Numbered from the stretch's first letter, positions 23,001 to 35,090 are shown. The stretch is 64,000 bases of DNA from Tenebrio molitor (GCF_963966145.1 NC_091046.1:19840001-19904000), one strand, 5' to 3'. Made by a program: numbers and translations. The notes: generated by a model not told the origin, from the sequence alone.

Positions 23001-23436
23001 TAATAATTTATACTATAAATAACTTTGTTTTCTCCACCAAATTCGAATTTTATCTACGCACAATCCAACAGCAATGCTAATTTCAAACAAATTAATTAAA
23101 AAACTATTAGCAGCGATTAATAGAAATTTCTGAATAAGGTAAACAGCTGAAATAAAATTAATTGTTTTTTTTTTTAATCAGGAAACTATGTAGTAGCAAA
23201 ACCGAAATTCTGTTTTGGTAGCTTTTTTCTAAATTAACATAGATGCACATCGCTGTATAAAGTACAGGGTATCTATAAATAATTGTCTGGTGCAGCTTGC
23301 TATGAAAACTTATCAAATTTTGAATGTGCCGCTTTATTTGTAGAATACATTCAGCAAACACTGGTTGTCATATTTTCAGGTTAGGTTGTTGGCTTTTAAC
23401 CAAAAACAAGTTTCACGTGTGTTTTGCTTCCGTTTA

Positions 23437-23622
23437 CATTAATATCGGTTTTTTTTTAATTTTACCTCAAACTTGGCATTGAGGAGTCGATTTTGAACGC
23501 ACCACTCGTGTAAAAACGTAAGATTTAAACAGCTGATCCGTCATCCGTAATCCGTAGTGCGTTCACAATCGACTCTTCAATGCCAACTTGGACGTGAAAT
23601 TAAAAAAAAACACCCGATATAA
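23437..23622. mobile_element. MITE, GAGTCGATTGTGAACGCAC family, copy 1
   Basis: The left arm (TTGGCATTGAGGAGTCGATT then TTGAACGCACCAC) and right arm (GTGCGTTCACAATCGACTCT then TCAATGCCAACTTGGACG) are inverted copies of about 60 bases around a short centre with CCGTCATCCGTAATCCGTAG. Further copies lie at 30653 and 44696. Non-coding. Confidence 0.85.
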
Positions 23623-23847
23623 TTATGTATTTAATATCGACACCATCAACAGGGGAACACACATCCCCCCATCATATCGCCACACAGTGTACCTATATTC
23701 AGGAATTACTATGAGCACGAACAAAACGTCAATGTCAGAAGTGACCGTTAATAATAATAATAATCAACTAAAGTTGGGCATCTGTTTCTAAAAGGTGGCA
23801 AAATAAAAAATTTTTCCAAAGCTGGCTTGACCCGACATCATTTAGAG

Positions 23848-24925
23848 CAGGGATGAGCAACCTTTTTTTACAACGGGCCAGCGTCAAATTTCAGAAACAT
23901 GATGAACTCAAATTATATCTTTATTAACAAAATAAATCTAGTATAAAAATTACCGAAATAAAATACTCAATGAGAAATTTGGCATTGCTTCTTGGTCATC
24001 AATTGGTCTATATTTGCAGATATAGACGACACAGCAACTCGCACGCAGCTTTATAACCGTACATCATCGATGATCGCTTTTAATTATTTTCATTGCGGAA
24101 AACAATTATTCGCAAACATAGGTACTACTTCCAAGAAGTGTCATTATTTGCTTTGCCTAATCGTGGGGATTTTTCTAAACTTATGTATTTTTGGTAGAAA
24201 TTATGTGTCAACATTTTGAAATTTATTTCTTAAATCCGTGTCGTTTTGTAAATCTATTAATTCCATTTGTAACTCATCCGGAACTGTTTCCACGTCTATG
24301 TTAAATGGGGAAGAAAAAATGTTAAAACTACGAACGGTTTTTTCAGGTTTCGGAAAGGTTTTCTTTTTTTAGGTGTGCAAAATGTGACATGTTGTTTGAC
24401 AACAGATGTTTGTTCCAAATTTTAATTTGCTTTCAAAAGCATTAATTTTATCAAACATGTTATGAATGAACTGGTCTCCTTGAAGTTCCATGTTTAAGTC
24501 ATTCAAATGCTGAGTTATATCGACGAGAAAGGCAAAATCACACATCCATTCTTTATCTTTGAAATGGGGAAATCGATATTCTTTCATTTCCACAAACAAT
24601 TGAATATCATTTTTTAAGTTATATACTCTTTTTAACATAGCACCTCTACTCAACCAACGCACTTCTGTGTTGTAAATTACATCACCATATTCACTTCCCC
24701 AATCTTTTAAAAACTCATTAAATTGGCGGTGATTTAACGCTCGAGATTTGAGAAAATTCATAAGTTTTATTACAGGCGTAGTAACATTAGGCATATTTAA
24801 AATTTTTGCGCAAAGATTCTGTTGGTGAATTATGCAATGGTTAACAAAAGTTTCAAAAGTCAAAATGTAAAATCTTTAAAGAGCCGCATGAGAAAGTGTG
24901 GCGGGCCGCGGGTTGCTCATCCCTG
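23848..24925 (-). mobile_element. hAT element with 8-bp target duplication
   Basis: CAGGGATGAGCAACC at 23848 and GGTTGCTCATCCCTG ending at 24925 are perfect 15-bp terminal inverted repeats. The 8 bases ATTTAGAG occur on both sides (23840-23847 and 24926-24933). An 8-bp target duplication with a CAGGG terminus is diagnostic of hAT transposons (family knowledge). At 1078 bp it is an internal deletion derivative that keeps the C-terminal half of a transposase gene on the minus strand. Confidence 0.95.
23960..24890 (-). pseudogene. hAT transposase, C-terminal part
   Basis: The minus-strand frame 24369-24863 reads HCIIHQQNLCAKILNMPNV, ALNHRQFNEFLKD, YNTEVRWLSRGAMLKRVYNL, then DFAFLVDITQHLNDLNMELQ. 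This is the catalytic-domain region of the hAT group related to vertebrate GTF2IRD2/ZBED5/SCAND3-type proteins (family knowledge). The CHCxxHQ and RWLSRG blocks are well kept. After a frameshift the continuation DVETVPDELQMELIDLQND (near 24245-24300) can be read, and further on are degraded pieces of the C-terminal dimerisation region. The N-terminal BED zinc finger and the first catalytic residues are absent, so it is inactive. Confidence 0.85.
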
Positions 24926-24933
24926 ATTTAGAG

Positions 24934-27900
24934 ACACTTGTATTATAACGTAGACTATACTCGTATTCAGATTTCAGACGAACCATTCAAACCCAAAATT
25001 GAATCTGATTATGAATTATACTTTTACATTTTTACAAACTTTAATAAAAATAAAATTCTACAATTTTGTAATGTTCACGGGCTCATTTTAAATATGTAGT
25101 TATTTGAACAAATATATAAAATTGTTTTTCGTTTTTACTTTCATTTTGATCAGTTTAAAGTGTTAAAGTGAAATAAATCGTTTTGTTATTATTTGATGTG
25201 TCTACATTAACAACAACCTATGTGCTGATAATTTGCTATTAAAAGCTTTGCTCATAAATTATGATACAAATTGTACTTTTACAACATACATAATAATAAT
25301 GATTTCTGGGAAATTTTGGTTATTTTGAATGCAATTTTTATTTTGTAGAAGACCTAAAACACTTGTCTCGTAAGTGATAATGTGTTGTGCTTTAAAGAAA
25401 GAGGTAAAAATATCTTCATTGAAGTTCAGTTACCTAGAAAGTTAGTGCGATTTTCAATATTAATATCCTAAGGGTATGTTAATTTATATTGAAAATTTTC
25501 TCATAGAGATCTTTGACCTTTGCCTTAAGTACAGAATACACATAAATATTCGATACATGTTCAAATCAGATAGTTGCATTTCACAAAAAAGTAAAAGACT
25601 AGGTGTAGATACTTAAAATAAGGTGAATAAAATGTGTCAAAATTACGTGTCCTTTAGTATTTTGACAGAAGCAAATATCGTTAACGAAGAAAGTTTTGAA
25701 ACAAAAACACACCTCAATTTCGACGAGTCGACGAGTACTTAGTTTAATAAAAATTTAATTGCACACCATCGTTCCGTTTTCACATCATCAGGTGCGGTAG
25801 ATTTTTTGATTGGAAAACAATTTAATTGGTCATAAACTCTGTTTGCACACAATACCACGGAAAATGGTGCCATCACGAGTAACAGCATGGTAATTAAAAT
25901 TAAACGAGCTTACGTAAGTTGTAAAAATGTATATGTACATGTATCTACGCCGCACGTGTTACGTTCACGCCCGACGCCACAGGACGCTCTTTTTCATTGG
26001 TCGTCTCGTCATACCTACTATTAATATAAATTTACATTATGGTCAGGTTAATTTATGCGCATACTGCGCATTCACGGATCTACATTTCTGGTGCCACTAT
26101 CGCTGGGGAATTTTTACCAATGAATTCATGTGCATTCGATTATTCTTGTTTTTGCACTAATTTTACAAAATTACAATCAAATTATAATATAATAAATATA
26201 AACAGTTAATTCTTGAAACCGTCTGTATTGTTAGCTTCTTAAGTGATTCATTCACATATTTACATACGGAAAAGGTGCTTGCTATGTTGAAAGGCATAAT
26301 AATTAGTAAGGTGGTATTAAAATAAGTAGATATATTGATAATATCAGATCACAAGAGTATGTGTCGTAAATACTAACCCAATTAAATTTTTATTTGCATT
26401 ACTTATAAGTATTCTTAGTCAATACTTTTCTGCTTCTAACCGAAACAATCATGAAATTTCCCTATTATTGGTCATATGTGATTTTTAAATTATCTTCAAA
26501 ATTATAGCTGAATTTGTACTTATATGAAAATGCTGTTACCACGTCATAAATTCATGAAATTCCAACTAGAAATTGTTTTAGTCTAAATGACGGGCTATAC
26601 AGGATTTTTACTTATTTCCGCTTTAACCTACAGTCCAATAACTTATACATGTTTTTGGATGAGGTGCTTTTTTAAATTTAACAGAAGGGCGCCACAAAAA
26701 TATAAAAGTAAATCGCTTCTAATTTACACCTAGATTGTTTGTACCAAAATCATTTTTAATATAAAGATTTTTAGTAGAGTTTACCGTTATACATTACTAG
26801 ATATTTGAACGATATTGTCATATTCGTATGTCCAAATTTCTTCGAAATTGTGCATTATTTCAAAACAATCGACCCGATTAACACCAAAATCAATAGGCTT
26901 ACAGTCTCCACTAAATGAATTATTTTGTCTAAAGAAATATTCAAATCGATGGGTCTGGAGTTCATCCAGAAACAAATATTTTGGAAATAGAAAAATTCAA
27001 ATCAGTTAATTTTTGCAAAAATTATTCTGAACAAAAAAAAAACAGACAGATAAACACGTACAGCCTTCATATGAAAAATCACTTTTCTTTGTGTCTTGAG
27101 GATATATAGGCAATCCAAATCTGACCGTATCTGGAACGCGTTTTTAAACCCTATCACCACACATTCAATTACTTACGAAACTTTAAAAATATATTACTTC
27201 ACAAAATTAAAAATCTGATTTCTGGATTTTGAGTGTGTAAACTTAAGTCAGTTGTAACATATTTTTAATATTCCATATAATATCTAAACATATTTTCTGA
27301 GAAATTTGTATAAAATAATCAAGACAAACTAGTAGTATAAAATACGAGTACTTGGGTAGTGTTTAATTTTCAGTACGAACAAGAAAAATATAGTTTTTCA
27401 TGAAATCAAAACATTACATTGTGTTTTAAATATACAGCCTCTCCCAGAAATGCCTCTCCATAGAAAACAGGCATAGGCCGACAGCAAAAGAGACTCCAAA
27501 ATGACTAAAATTAATTTTCCCGTAGTTCACATAATCGAATTATAAACTTTTCAATTTCACCAATCCCGAAAGGTCGTCCTCAAGTATTACTAAAAAATCG
27601 GACAGCAAAAATAATTATTGATACCGCAACAATCAGCGAAAAGTTTACTTAAAATTTTGACTTCGAAACCTTGGGAAAGCAAAATTGCTTTGATGGTGCT
27701 CAATTCTGACTGGTCAAGTTTAAGATGTCTTTTCTCTATTATCGCTAGAGAATTTTTTTCTTTAAAATAGGAAATAGGAAACGAAACACAATCTACAGAC
27801 ACAGTCAAAACCGCTACGGGGAAAACAACTTTTTTTAAATTTTAGAAGAGGACAATCCGAATCCAAATTTATATCGGATGTTACTAACTCAGTAACATCA

Positions 27901-28320
27901 TTAAGAAAAATATTTTCTAATTATGTATTAAAATGTGTGTTATTTTTAATGTATTTTACTTTTATTTAAGAAGCAACAATTTAAAGGTGTTAGATACCTA
28001 CACATATTACAATACCATAATGCAATTGCCAATGATTTAGTGTAGTTGAGTGGCTAGCCCAACGCATCCTCTATCCCTCTATCTTTTGCAGATTTTGATT
28101 ACTATACCTATGGAGGAGCAGGGAAAGGATAGAAAAGGAGAGAGGTAGTAATAAGAATTAAGGTTTTTGTTTTGGAAATTTTTGGAACTGTTAGAGTATA
28201 TTAAGTATTAAGAACGGTAATGACAATGTACCGATCGAAGACAATTGTTTGGAGGAGGAGCTTGCAACGACTCAAAAATTGTCTGAGATCGGTACATTGT
28301 CATTAACGTTCATGATGCTT
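24934..28320. other. Gene-less stretch
   Basis: Short frames at 25927-26160 (plus), 26787-26975 (minus) and 27590-27808 (minus) have no recognised domain. An inverted pair, GGTAATGACAATGTACCGAT (from 28215) and GATCGGTACATTGTCATTAA (to 28308), lies just left of the next element. Confidence 0.4.
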
Positions 28321-28439
28321 ATGAGATTTTTTGCGCGATTGGATATTTATTACAAAACATTCACATCTAGAATAGGCCCAATGTGATACGTGTTTTTGTG
28401 CGCAAATATCGCCAGTTGTGTTGAAAAACAAGCAGTAAA

Positions 28440-28754
28440 ATGAGTGATATTAGTGATTCCGAAAACGAAGTGGATGTTGTAGAAGAAACTTTGAATGTGG
28501 GGTGCGTCACAAATAAAGAATTTTTGAAACTAACGACCTCAATGTGTAATTATGGAGACAAGGAAAATTTGGGGTATGAAAATTTTGATAATACTAATGT
28601 CGCGGCAAGTTCGCTAATATTATTTCATTGCAGCGGCAAGGAATGCCGACCACAAGAGCCGTATGAGTTTCCAGAAAGTGCTAACATTTTGTCTTCAACT
28701 TCCGTCTACATAAATGAAGAATTTTCGAAACCAACAACCTCAATGTGTACCTAA
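28440..28754 (+). CDS. Small unrecognised acidic ORF
   Basis: A 104-residue frame begins with a true ATG (GTAAAATGA context) and starts MSDISDSENEVDVVEE, an acidic serine-rich N-terminus like those of some transposases and nuclear proteins. No domain is recognised. From residue 25 onward (NKEFLKLTTSMC ... FPESANILSS) the DNA is duplicated downstream with a period of 201 bases. The frame runs into the second unit and stops at TTSMCT because that unit carries extra bases. It may be a real small exon, the first ORF of a decayed element, or chance. The duplication suggests it evolved without constraint. Confidence 0.3.
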   Translation: MSDISDSENEVDVVEETLNVGCVTNKEFLKLTTSMCNYGDKENLGYENFDNTNVAASSLILFHCSGKECRPQEPYEFPESANILSSTSVYINEEFSKPTTSMCT

Positions 28755-28920
28755 TCAAGAAGACAAGGAAAATGCGGGGTATGAAAATTTTGACAATGCT
28801 AATGTCGCGGCAAGTTTGCTAATGCTATTTCATTGCAGCGCCAAGGAAAGCCGACTACAAGAGCTTTATGTGTTTCCAGAAAGTGCCCCCACATCTTGTC
28901 TTCAACTTCTGTCTACATAA
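28714..28920 (+). pseudogene. Second, frameshifted copy of the small ORF
   Basis: This tandem unit repeats 28512-28712 at about 28713-28918. It reads EDKENAGYENFDNANVAAS where the first unit reads GDKENLGYENFDNTNVAAS. About four additional bases after ATGTGTA shift the frame relative to the first unit, so the two copies cannot form one continuous protein. Confidence 0.5.
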
Positions 28921-29084
28921 AAATTATTATAATAATCGATTAATTTTGAATAAACTTTACTTACCGTTCTAGAACACCAAAAATTACTTACCGTCGAGTT
29001 TATCGTTAGCAACGAGTAAACAGAGCTTACCGTCTTGGAAACAGACGTGGTAAACAAGCAAATAGAGTACAATCGCGCAAAAAT

Positions 29085-30650
29085 TTATATTTAAGTATGT
29101 TTATATTGTAACTCGGACTCAAAAAGCCCGTAGGGCAAATAAGCATTTGTTGATTATTGCATCTTTCCATTCTTCTTTATTCTTCGCTATCGTCTTTAGG
29201 TCCGTCGAACTCAAGCCTATTGCCTCGTGTTCCCTTCTTCTAGCTTCTTCTAGCGTTGAGGGGTGTGCACTTTTTCCTTTTTTCTACCGGTTGATGTTCT
29301 AGTGCTTGTCTTACAATGTTGTCATTTGCCTTTCTTAATGTATGTCCAATCCAATTCCATTTCCTTCGTTTTAGTGTGGTTTCTACTAGCTCTTGCTTGG
29401 TTTTGTTCCACAATTCGATGCTGTTTATTTTGTCTGGCCAATGTATCTTTAGTATCTTCCTTAGTGACTTGTTTATAAATGTTTGCAATTTCGGCATTGT
29501 CTCTTTGTCAACTTTCTAGTTTTTAGCACCGCTTAGCAATACGCTTTTATTTGTGCAGTTCGACATTTTGACCTTCGTGTTTGTTGAGACTACATTTGTT
29601 TTCCATATGCCTCCCATTTGGTTCACCGCCAGTTGTGATTTGCTTATCCTTGTTAGTACATCTGACTTGGCTTCCCCCATTCGTTTCTATTACTACTCCT
29701 AAATAGTTCACTCTTTGCACCTCTTCGATGTCGACCTTCCCTATCTTGATTTGCCTTATTTGTTCGTTTCTATTTCCCGATGTAGTGATTTTCTTGACGT
29801 TTATTTTTAACCCTGTTTTTCGGGCCTCTGCCTCCAGTTTCTGTAATTTCCCCTGCATATGGTTTCTCTTTTCGGTTAGTAAATACACAGTCGGCAAATC
29901 CGATATCTTCCAATTTGTTCTGCAATTTCCATGATATTCCGGTTCTGTTGTCTGTTATCTTTTTCATTATCCAACCTATGATGATAAGGAACAGCGTGGG
30001 TGACATGACTCAACCTTGTTTTACTCCGCTTTCTATGTTTATTGGTCTGTGTACTTTTTCCGTGCTCTACTCTCGCTTTGTAATCGTAAAATAGTTTTAT
30101 CATGCGTATCATCTTGCTCGATTTTCAATATAATCTCAGAATTCTCCACATTTGTTCTCTATTGACACTGTCGAAGGCCTTTTCGAAATCGATGAATCCA
30201 ATGTTTACATCGCTTCGCCATTCTTTGGCCTGTTCCAGAATTATTCTCAAGGTGCATAAATGTGGTCTGTCGTGGAGCATTTTGCTTGGAATCCTGCTCG
30301 ATTTTTCCTCAGCTTTTTCTCTATCTCGGGTTTGATTCTTTCTAATAATATCCTTGCTATTACCTTTACTGATACTGTGGGTATTAATGTTATTGCTCTC
30401 CAGTTGTTGCACTTGGTGTAATCACCTTTTATTGGTATTTTTATTATTCTCCCTCCTTCCATTCGTTCGGTATTTGTTCCTTTTCCCATATCATATTGAA
30501 GAGGCTCTATTGTAAGATTTCTACTGTTTGTTCGCCCTCTGCTTTAAATAATTCTGTTGATATATTATCGCCTCCTGGTGCTCTCCCATCCTTCATTTGC
30601 TTCAGTGCTGCTCTAATTTGTCTTTACTATCTTTTCCGTGAAATCAGAAT
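29085..30650 (-). pseudogene. Non-LTR retrotransposon reverse transcriptase, decayed
   Basis: Minus-strand frames, in order from high to low coordinates, show NNWRAITLIPTVSVKVIARI and LRKNRAGFQAKCSTTDHIY (30247-30489), then VNIGFIDFEKAFDSVNREQ (reverse-transcriptase motif A, 30125-30412). DIGFADCVFTNRKE follows, where the usual F/YADD catalytic box reads FADC. Then come GLKINVKKITTSGN, IEEVQRVNYLGVVIE (29547-29897) and RRKWNWIGHTLRKANDNIVR near the C-terminus (29240-29497). The element is split over at least three frames, lacks the N-terminal endonuclease and has lost one catalytic aspartate, so it is dead. The 3' end is near 29090-29130 (GCCCTACGGGCTTTTTGAG). The clade is uncertain. Confidence 0.85.
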
Positions 30651-30652
30651 AA

Positions 30653-30807
30653 AGGGTGTTCATCTAAATGTCCCCTCAAAGTTGACGTTGAAGAGTCGAT
30701 TGTGAGCGCACCACGGATTACAAATTTCAGATCAACAGTTTAAATTTAACCTCACTTTTTGCGTTGTTTGTGTTTTTAATCTGCAGTGCATTAACGCATT
30801 AAAGGAG
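30653..30807. mobile_element. MITE, GAGTCGATTGTGAACGCAC family, copy 2 (partial)
   Basis: GGGTGTTCATCTAAATGTCC then GTTGACGTTGAAGAGTCGAT begins a copy of the family seen at 23437 and 44696. The interior matches the 44.7-kb copy (AACCTCACTTTTTGCGTTGT). The right inverted arm is missing, cut by the repeat that begins near 30820. Confidence 0.7.
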
Positions 30808-30814
30808 TCTTAAT

Positions 30815-31205
30815 AGTATATTATGATACAAGTTTATAAGGAAGCCTTTAAAGCACGCGCGACGAGTTTAAGAGCACGACGCGTAGCGGAGTGCTTTTAA
30901 CGTCGCAAGTGCTTTAAAGGCCCTTATAAACGTGTATCATACGCTATTTTTTATTATACCTGGACTACAATCTGAAAATTATAATAAAAAAAGTAAATTG
31001 AAATACCTTTTTCGAAGTAATCTGTGTCATTAATCGTTGATATAGAAATGATCAATTGTTGTTGTTTCGTTGCTATCATAAATTTTCTATAAATGTTTAT
31101 TTATCATTGTTCAAAATGTAGGTGAATTTGTTGTTACCTAAGCAACCTTTAAAGCTCGGCGTGCTTGAATCGCCTGTTTTCGCACGCTCAGGCGTGCTTA
31201 AAACG
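30815..31205. repeat. Repeat shared with 55860-56155
   Basis: AGTATATTATGATACAAGTT then TATAAGGAAGCCTTTAAAG recurs inverted at 56115-56155. A second shared block (TTCAAAATGTAGGTGAATTT then GTTGTTACCTAAGCAACCTT, near 31109-31155) recurs inverted near 55915-55965. Internally it has inverted CTTTAAAG-type ends with GC-rich CGCG motifs at 30857-30905. It looks like a DNA-element-derived repeat. No coding sequence was found. Confidence 0.65.
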
Positions 31206-31211
31206 GCGATT

Positions 31212-32345
31212 CTGATGCAGGTAGGGGTTTTTCAAATCTAGAAATACTGCTAAAAAATCAAATTGCTTCACTAAAAAATTATTTCCTCAATAGAGCTCGT
31301 GATAACACCTTTTTCAATGCTTTGGTTTCAGCCGATAAAGGCTACACACCTTTAAATTTAAGTGATAATATAATTTCAGACATTGTTAAGCCAAATATAC
31401 CTGACACAATAGCAAATATAAAACAGAAGTCTTTACATGGGAGATACTTTAAAGAACTGGAACAACCAGAAGTTAATATTCGGGCATCTCATGCATGGCT
31501 TAAGAAATCAAATATTCACCCTGAGACGGAGGGTTTTATATTTGCAATACAAGATCGTGTTATAAATACAAGAAATTATAAAAAACACATATGCGGTTTA
31601 CAATCGATAATTGATAAATGTAGGATTTGCGGAACTGAAGGGGAAACAATTGAACACATCATTTCTTCTTGCACCGTTTTGGCTCAAAGCGAATATAAAA
31701 AACGACACGATATATTCGCTAAAATTATACACATGAATTTAGCTGTTAAATTCAATTTATTAAAGAATACACAACCACATTATAGTTATGCACCAGAAAG
31801 TTGTTTGGAAAATGACAGTTACAAGTTATATTTTGATAGAACAATTTTAACTGACATTCATATTAAACATAACAGACCAGACATTATAATTTTAAATAAA
31901 CAACAAAAGCAAGCATATCTTTTAGATATAGCTGTTCCAAATTCACATAATATAACACAGACATATAACACAAAAATTAATAAATATTTAGAGCTGTCCG
32001 TTGCTATGAGAAATCTTTGGTGTTTAGAAAAAATTTCGATTTTACCACTTGTAATTTCAGCAACGGGAATAGTACCGCAATCTCTTTTTAAAAATTTAAA
32101 AATTCTGGATTTAGATAACACATTGGTAGTTGAAATTCAAAAAGGTATATTATTATACTCATGTCACATCGTGAGGAAGTTCCTTAACATTGACACAGAA
32201 CATAATACACAACAAAGTCAAAATGCGGAGGCAAGACGCCAGTAATTATGTTGATAAGCACTGCACTATTACTTGATAGTAATATCCGTAATAGTGTATG
32301 TACTCCGGCAAAATTGCCGTGCCGCCGGGTGGAGGTGGGATAGTG
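31212..32345 (+). mobile_element. 5'-truncated R2-like LINE, copy 2
   Basis: The plus-strand frame is open from about 31211 to the stop at 32243-32245. It reads DAGRGFSNLEILLKNQIASL before the zinc knuckle CRICGTEGETIEHIISSC, then HNRPDIIILNKQQKQAYLLD, IAVPNSHN and RNLWCLEKISILPLVIS. The order (zinc knuckle, then RPD...D endonuclease-like block) fits the C-terminus of R2-type non-LTR polyproteins. The reverse transcriptase is absent, so the copy is 5'-truncated but the remaining frame is intact, suggesting fairly recent insertion. The 3' untranslated part matches copy 1. Confidence 0.85.
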
Positions 32346-32349
32346 TATT

Positions 32350-35090
32350 TTCAAATCATGAGGGTAGTAGGTATCACGTTTTATATATTTTGTAACTAAT
32401 TTCAACTATTTTAATCTGGCAATAAATACCTACTGTTCAACTAAAACTTGTATTCACACTACTTGCTAGCATTTTGGATCGATACTTTAAATTTACTTTC
32501 CACTGTAAGTGAATTACTTTAAAGTTACGCTCAGAGTTATGATTGACTTCATACATAGGTATATCAAGTCAATAGGTAAATTGACGTAGAACTTCTTAAC
32601 TGTAACGTTTCATAATACAATTTTAACTGATAAATAGAAATGTACTTCAAAATCCTATGATCTATATAATAAAATACAATGTAACAAAAAATTTTTATAT
32701 AATTCTGATAGTCAGGTTCGACTATTCAAAATTTTCAATTATTTGTGATGTAATCTAAACTTAACATACACTATTTGTACAAAAATTAACTAAAAGTAAC
32801 AAAGATTCAATATGTATTACGTACTGACTTTATCATAATTACAAAGCACTCCAATTGAGTGAATTCTTTCTAGTTCATTTCTGAATGTACACAATTCAAC
32901 TTAAAAACAATTAATTTAATTAGGTACAATGAACTATAGCAATTCATATCTATAACTTTCATATTATATTTCTCTGCATAGTGGTTACAGTCAGAAGTTA
33001 TAAACAACCAAGTAAACTGAAATTGCAATACATTTGACTAAACGCTCGTTTACAGCCATACGCGTGCACATTATAGAGTTAGTAACAGCCACTATAAACA
33101 TGTATCACAGGATTATTGCGTATTAAGTTCATCAACATATTTAATGTAATCTGGACCCCTCTGACCATTACCATGTGCACCTAAATAAAATATAGTAATG
33201 GTTTTTTGATGAATGGCACAAACGTAATTTAAAGAGATTAGATAGATTTTAGACTTCCGAAAATTCCAGTCGGACATCAGTTAATATTTTTTAAACTTAA
33301 TTTTATGCGCATTCGAGCTCCAAAGGTTTAATTGCATATTATGTATTTTAAAACTGTAAACTTTCTTACACTCCTACGCAAATATAATTTACTGTTTTCG
33401 TTTTCAATAAATCAAATTAATTTAATAATTGTAGAAATTTCTTGTTTTCTTTTCGGTTTAATATATACAATAATTTCTACGTAATTATTTATACTCATTA
33501 TGATGAAAGATATATGACTTATCAACTTGACAATCGAATGTATTTATTAATCAAAGCAGAATATATCATTCTGTAGATACTCTTTATACCTACTTCTGTA
33601 GAATTTATAAATTCTCTTAATCTTTAAAGAATGACATTCTGTACAAAAATTGTTCGGCAAATAAAAGCCGTTGAAATGTTGAACTATTTTATGATCAAGA
33701 AAATTTAAAGTAGGTACTACTTATGAGGATTTTCTCTGTCATTACTCGTTAGGTATCTTTCATCCTTATAAATAATTTTTTCTGTTGTGTAAGACCCAAA
33801 ATGAAGACTAAGAGCAACACTAAATTTTTTGTTACAGTAGATTCTACATTTTATGATATCGAGTACGAGATTTCAAAATAAAATTCTATTTTACTCGTAA
33901 CAAAAACCTTGCAATTATTGTTGCGTAAATAAAATATCCGTAAAAACCATTAGTTTTATCCTAACGCTCATATCCGCTATTTAAAGTATAGCATAAATTT
34001 GGTGTAAAAAGTCTTGAGCAACATTTAGCGATTTGCAACCGGCTAAATTTTAATTTCCCCTTGTCAATGAGTAATCACCCAATTATTTAATATTCATGCT
34101 CTACATAATTAGGCATGTAATTCGTTGTTCATGAGTAACAATGGTTTTTATTTCTTCATGGTCGTGGTTGATCCACACAGTTAACCGCACGCGTCATAAC
34201 GTAATTTTATTTGGTTCAATGTCAGGTTCGTTTTAATGTGGGAATTTAATTAAAAGTGAAAACAATGCACGATGATCGTAACAATAGTGTTTTATTAAAC
34301 TAAATTTCTGTGAAAATGTCTATGAATAACAGACACCATTACCATAACCTTATAGAAACAATTGCAATTCTTGTCTGCTCTAGCGTTAAAATCTCCATTT
34401 ACATTTAACATCTTATTTTACTTTTATGTAGCAACTTTCATTAAAAAATTATATAGCACCGGCTGAAACTTTAAAATATGAAGGTATATTAAACAATTTT
34501 TAAAACATTTTAGCGTTAAATTAAAGTAAAATTGTTATTTATGTATTAATTTGTCCTGTTTAAATGATTACAGTTCTCTCGATATCTTGACCTACTCTAA
34601 GATGTTTTTGCTTTATTAAAATATTCATTCTTACGAACTACCTATTTGTTTTTGCAAGTACATTACGTGAACTGTAAATATGACAAAATTAGAGTGTTTC
34701 ATTAATCGTCAGTTTACTACTTACACTTATTATCCTATAATATTTTTAACCTCTTCTCAATAATTTAAAAATAAAATACAAATTTACTGTTAATTATAAT
34801 TGAAGTGCTAAGTGATGCTTTAAACTTATACCTATTCTACTAACATGCTTTCAGCTTTCCATACTGGTTCATATTATTTATGTGTTTTAGTTATTATCGT
34901 ATTCATCTGTTTCTAAAAATTAATTTATAATTTACAAACTTATCTGTTTATTGTATTCGCAATTAGCAAATTAAAATATCATAATCACAGTCTTTAAAGC
35001 TGTACCTACTCAACGTAAGTTAAGTACCTAATTAATTTAATTATTTCCAATATTTTAAGTGCATGAATACATTTACCGTTTAATATTTAG
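32350..35090. other. Repeat-poor gene-less stretch
   Basis: No transposon or coding region was recognised. A more complex block at about 34110-34240 includes CAGTTAACCGCACGCGTCAT, where AACCGCA fits a Runt-type site (single match, weak). I read this as upstream or first-intron DNA of the knirps-family gene. Confidence 0.4.

Larger units (their letters stand above)
28327..29084 (+). mobile_element. Unclassified element with short inverted ends
   Basis: TTTTTTGCGCGATTG at 28327-28341 and the inverted CAATCGCGCAAAAA (29070-29083) bound about 758 bp. They enclose an ATG-initiated frame and its tandem duplicate. The inverted ends are short, so the boundaries are provisional. No transposase motif was recognised. 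It could instead be a small host gene or retro-copy flanked by chance repeats. Confidence 0.35.

Noticed and set aside
26787..26975. Minus-strand frame with DELQTHRFEYFFRQ
   Set aside because: It opens for only 62 codons, begins at a non-ATG codon or with poor context, and has an overlapping frame of equal length on the other strand. No family recognised.
27590..27808. Minus-strand 72-codon frame with a hydrophobic start
   Set aside because: It looks protein-like in composition but has no recognised domain, no splice or promoter context and no second copy. Too weak to list as a gene.
29263..30705. Several plus-strand frames of 67-77 codons
   Set aside because: They are antisense to the reverse-transcriptase remnant and show only hydrophobic or cysteine-rich composition.
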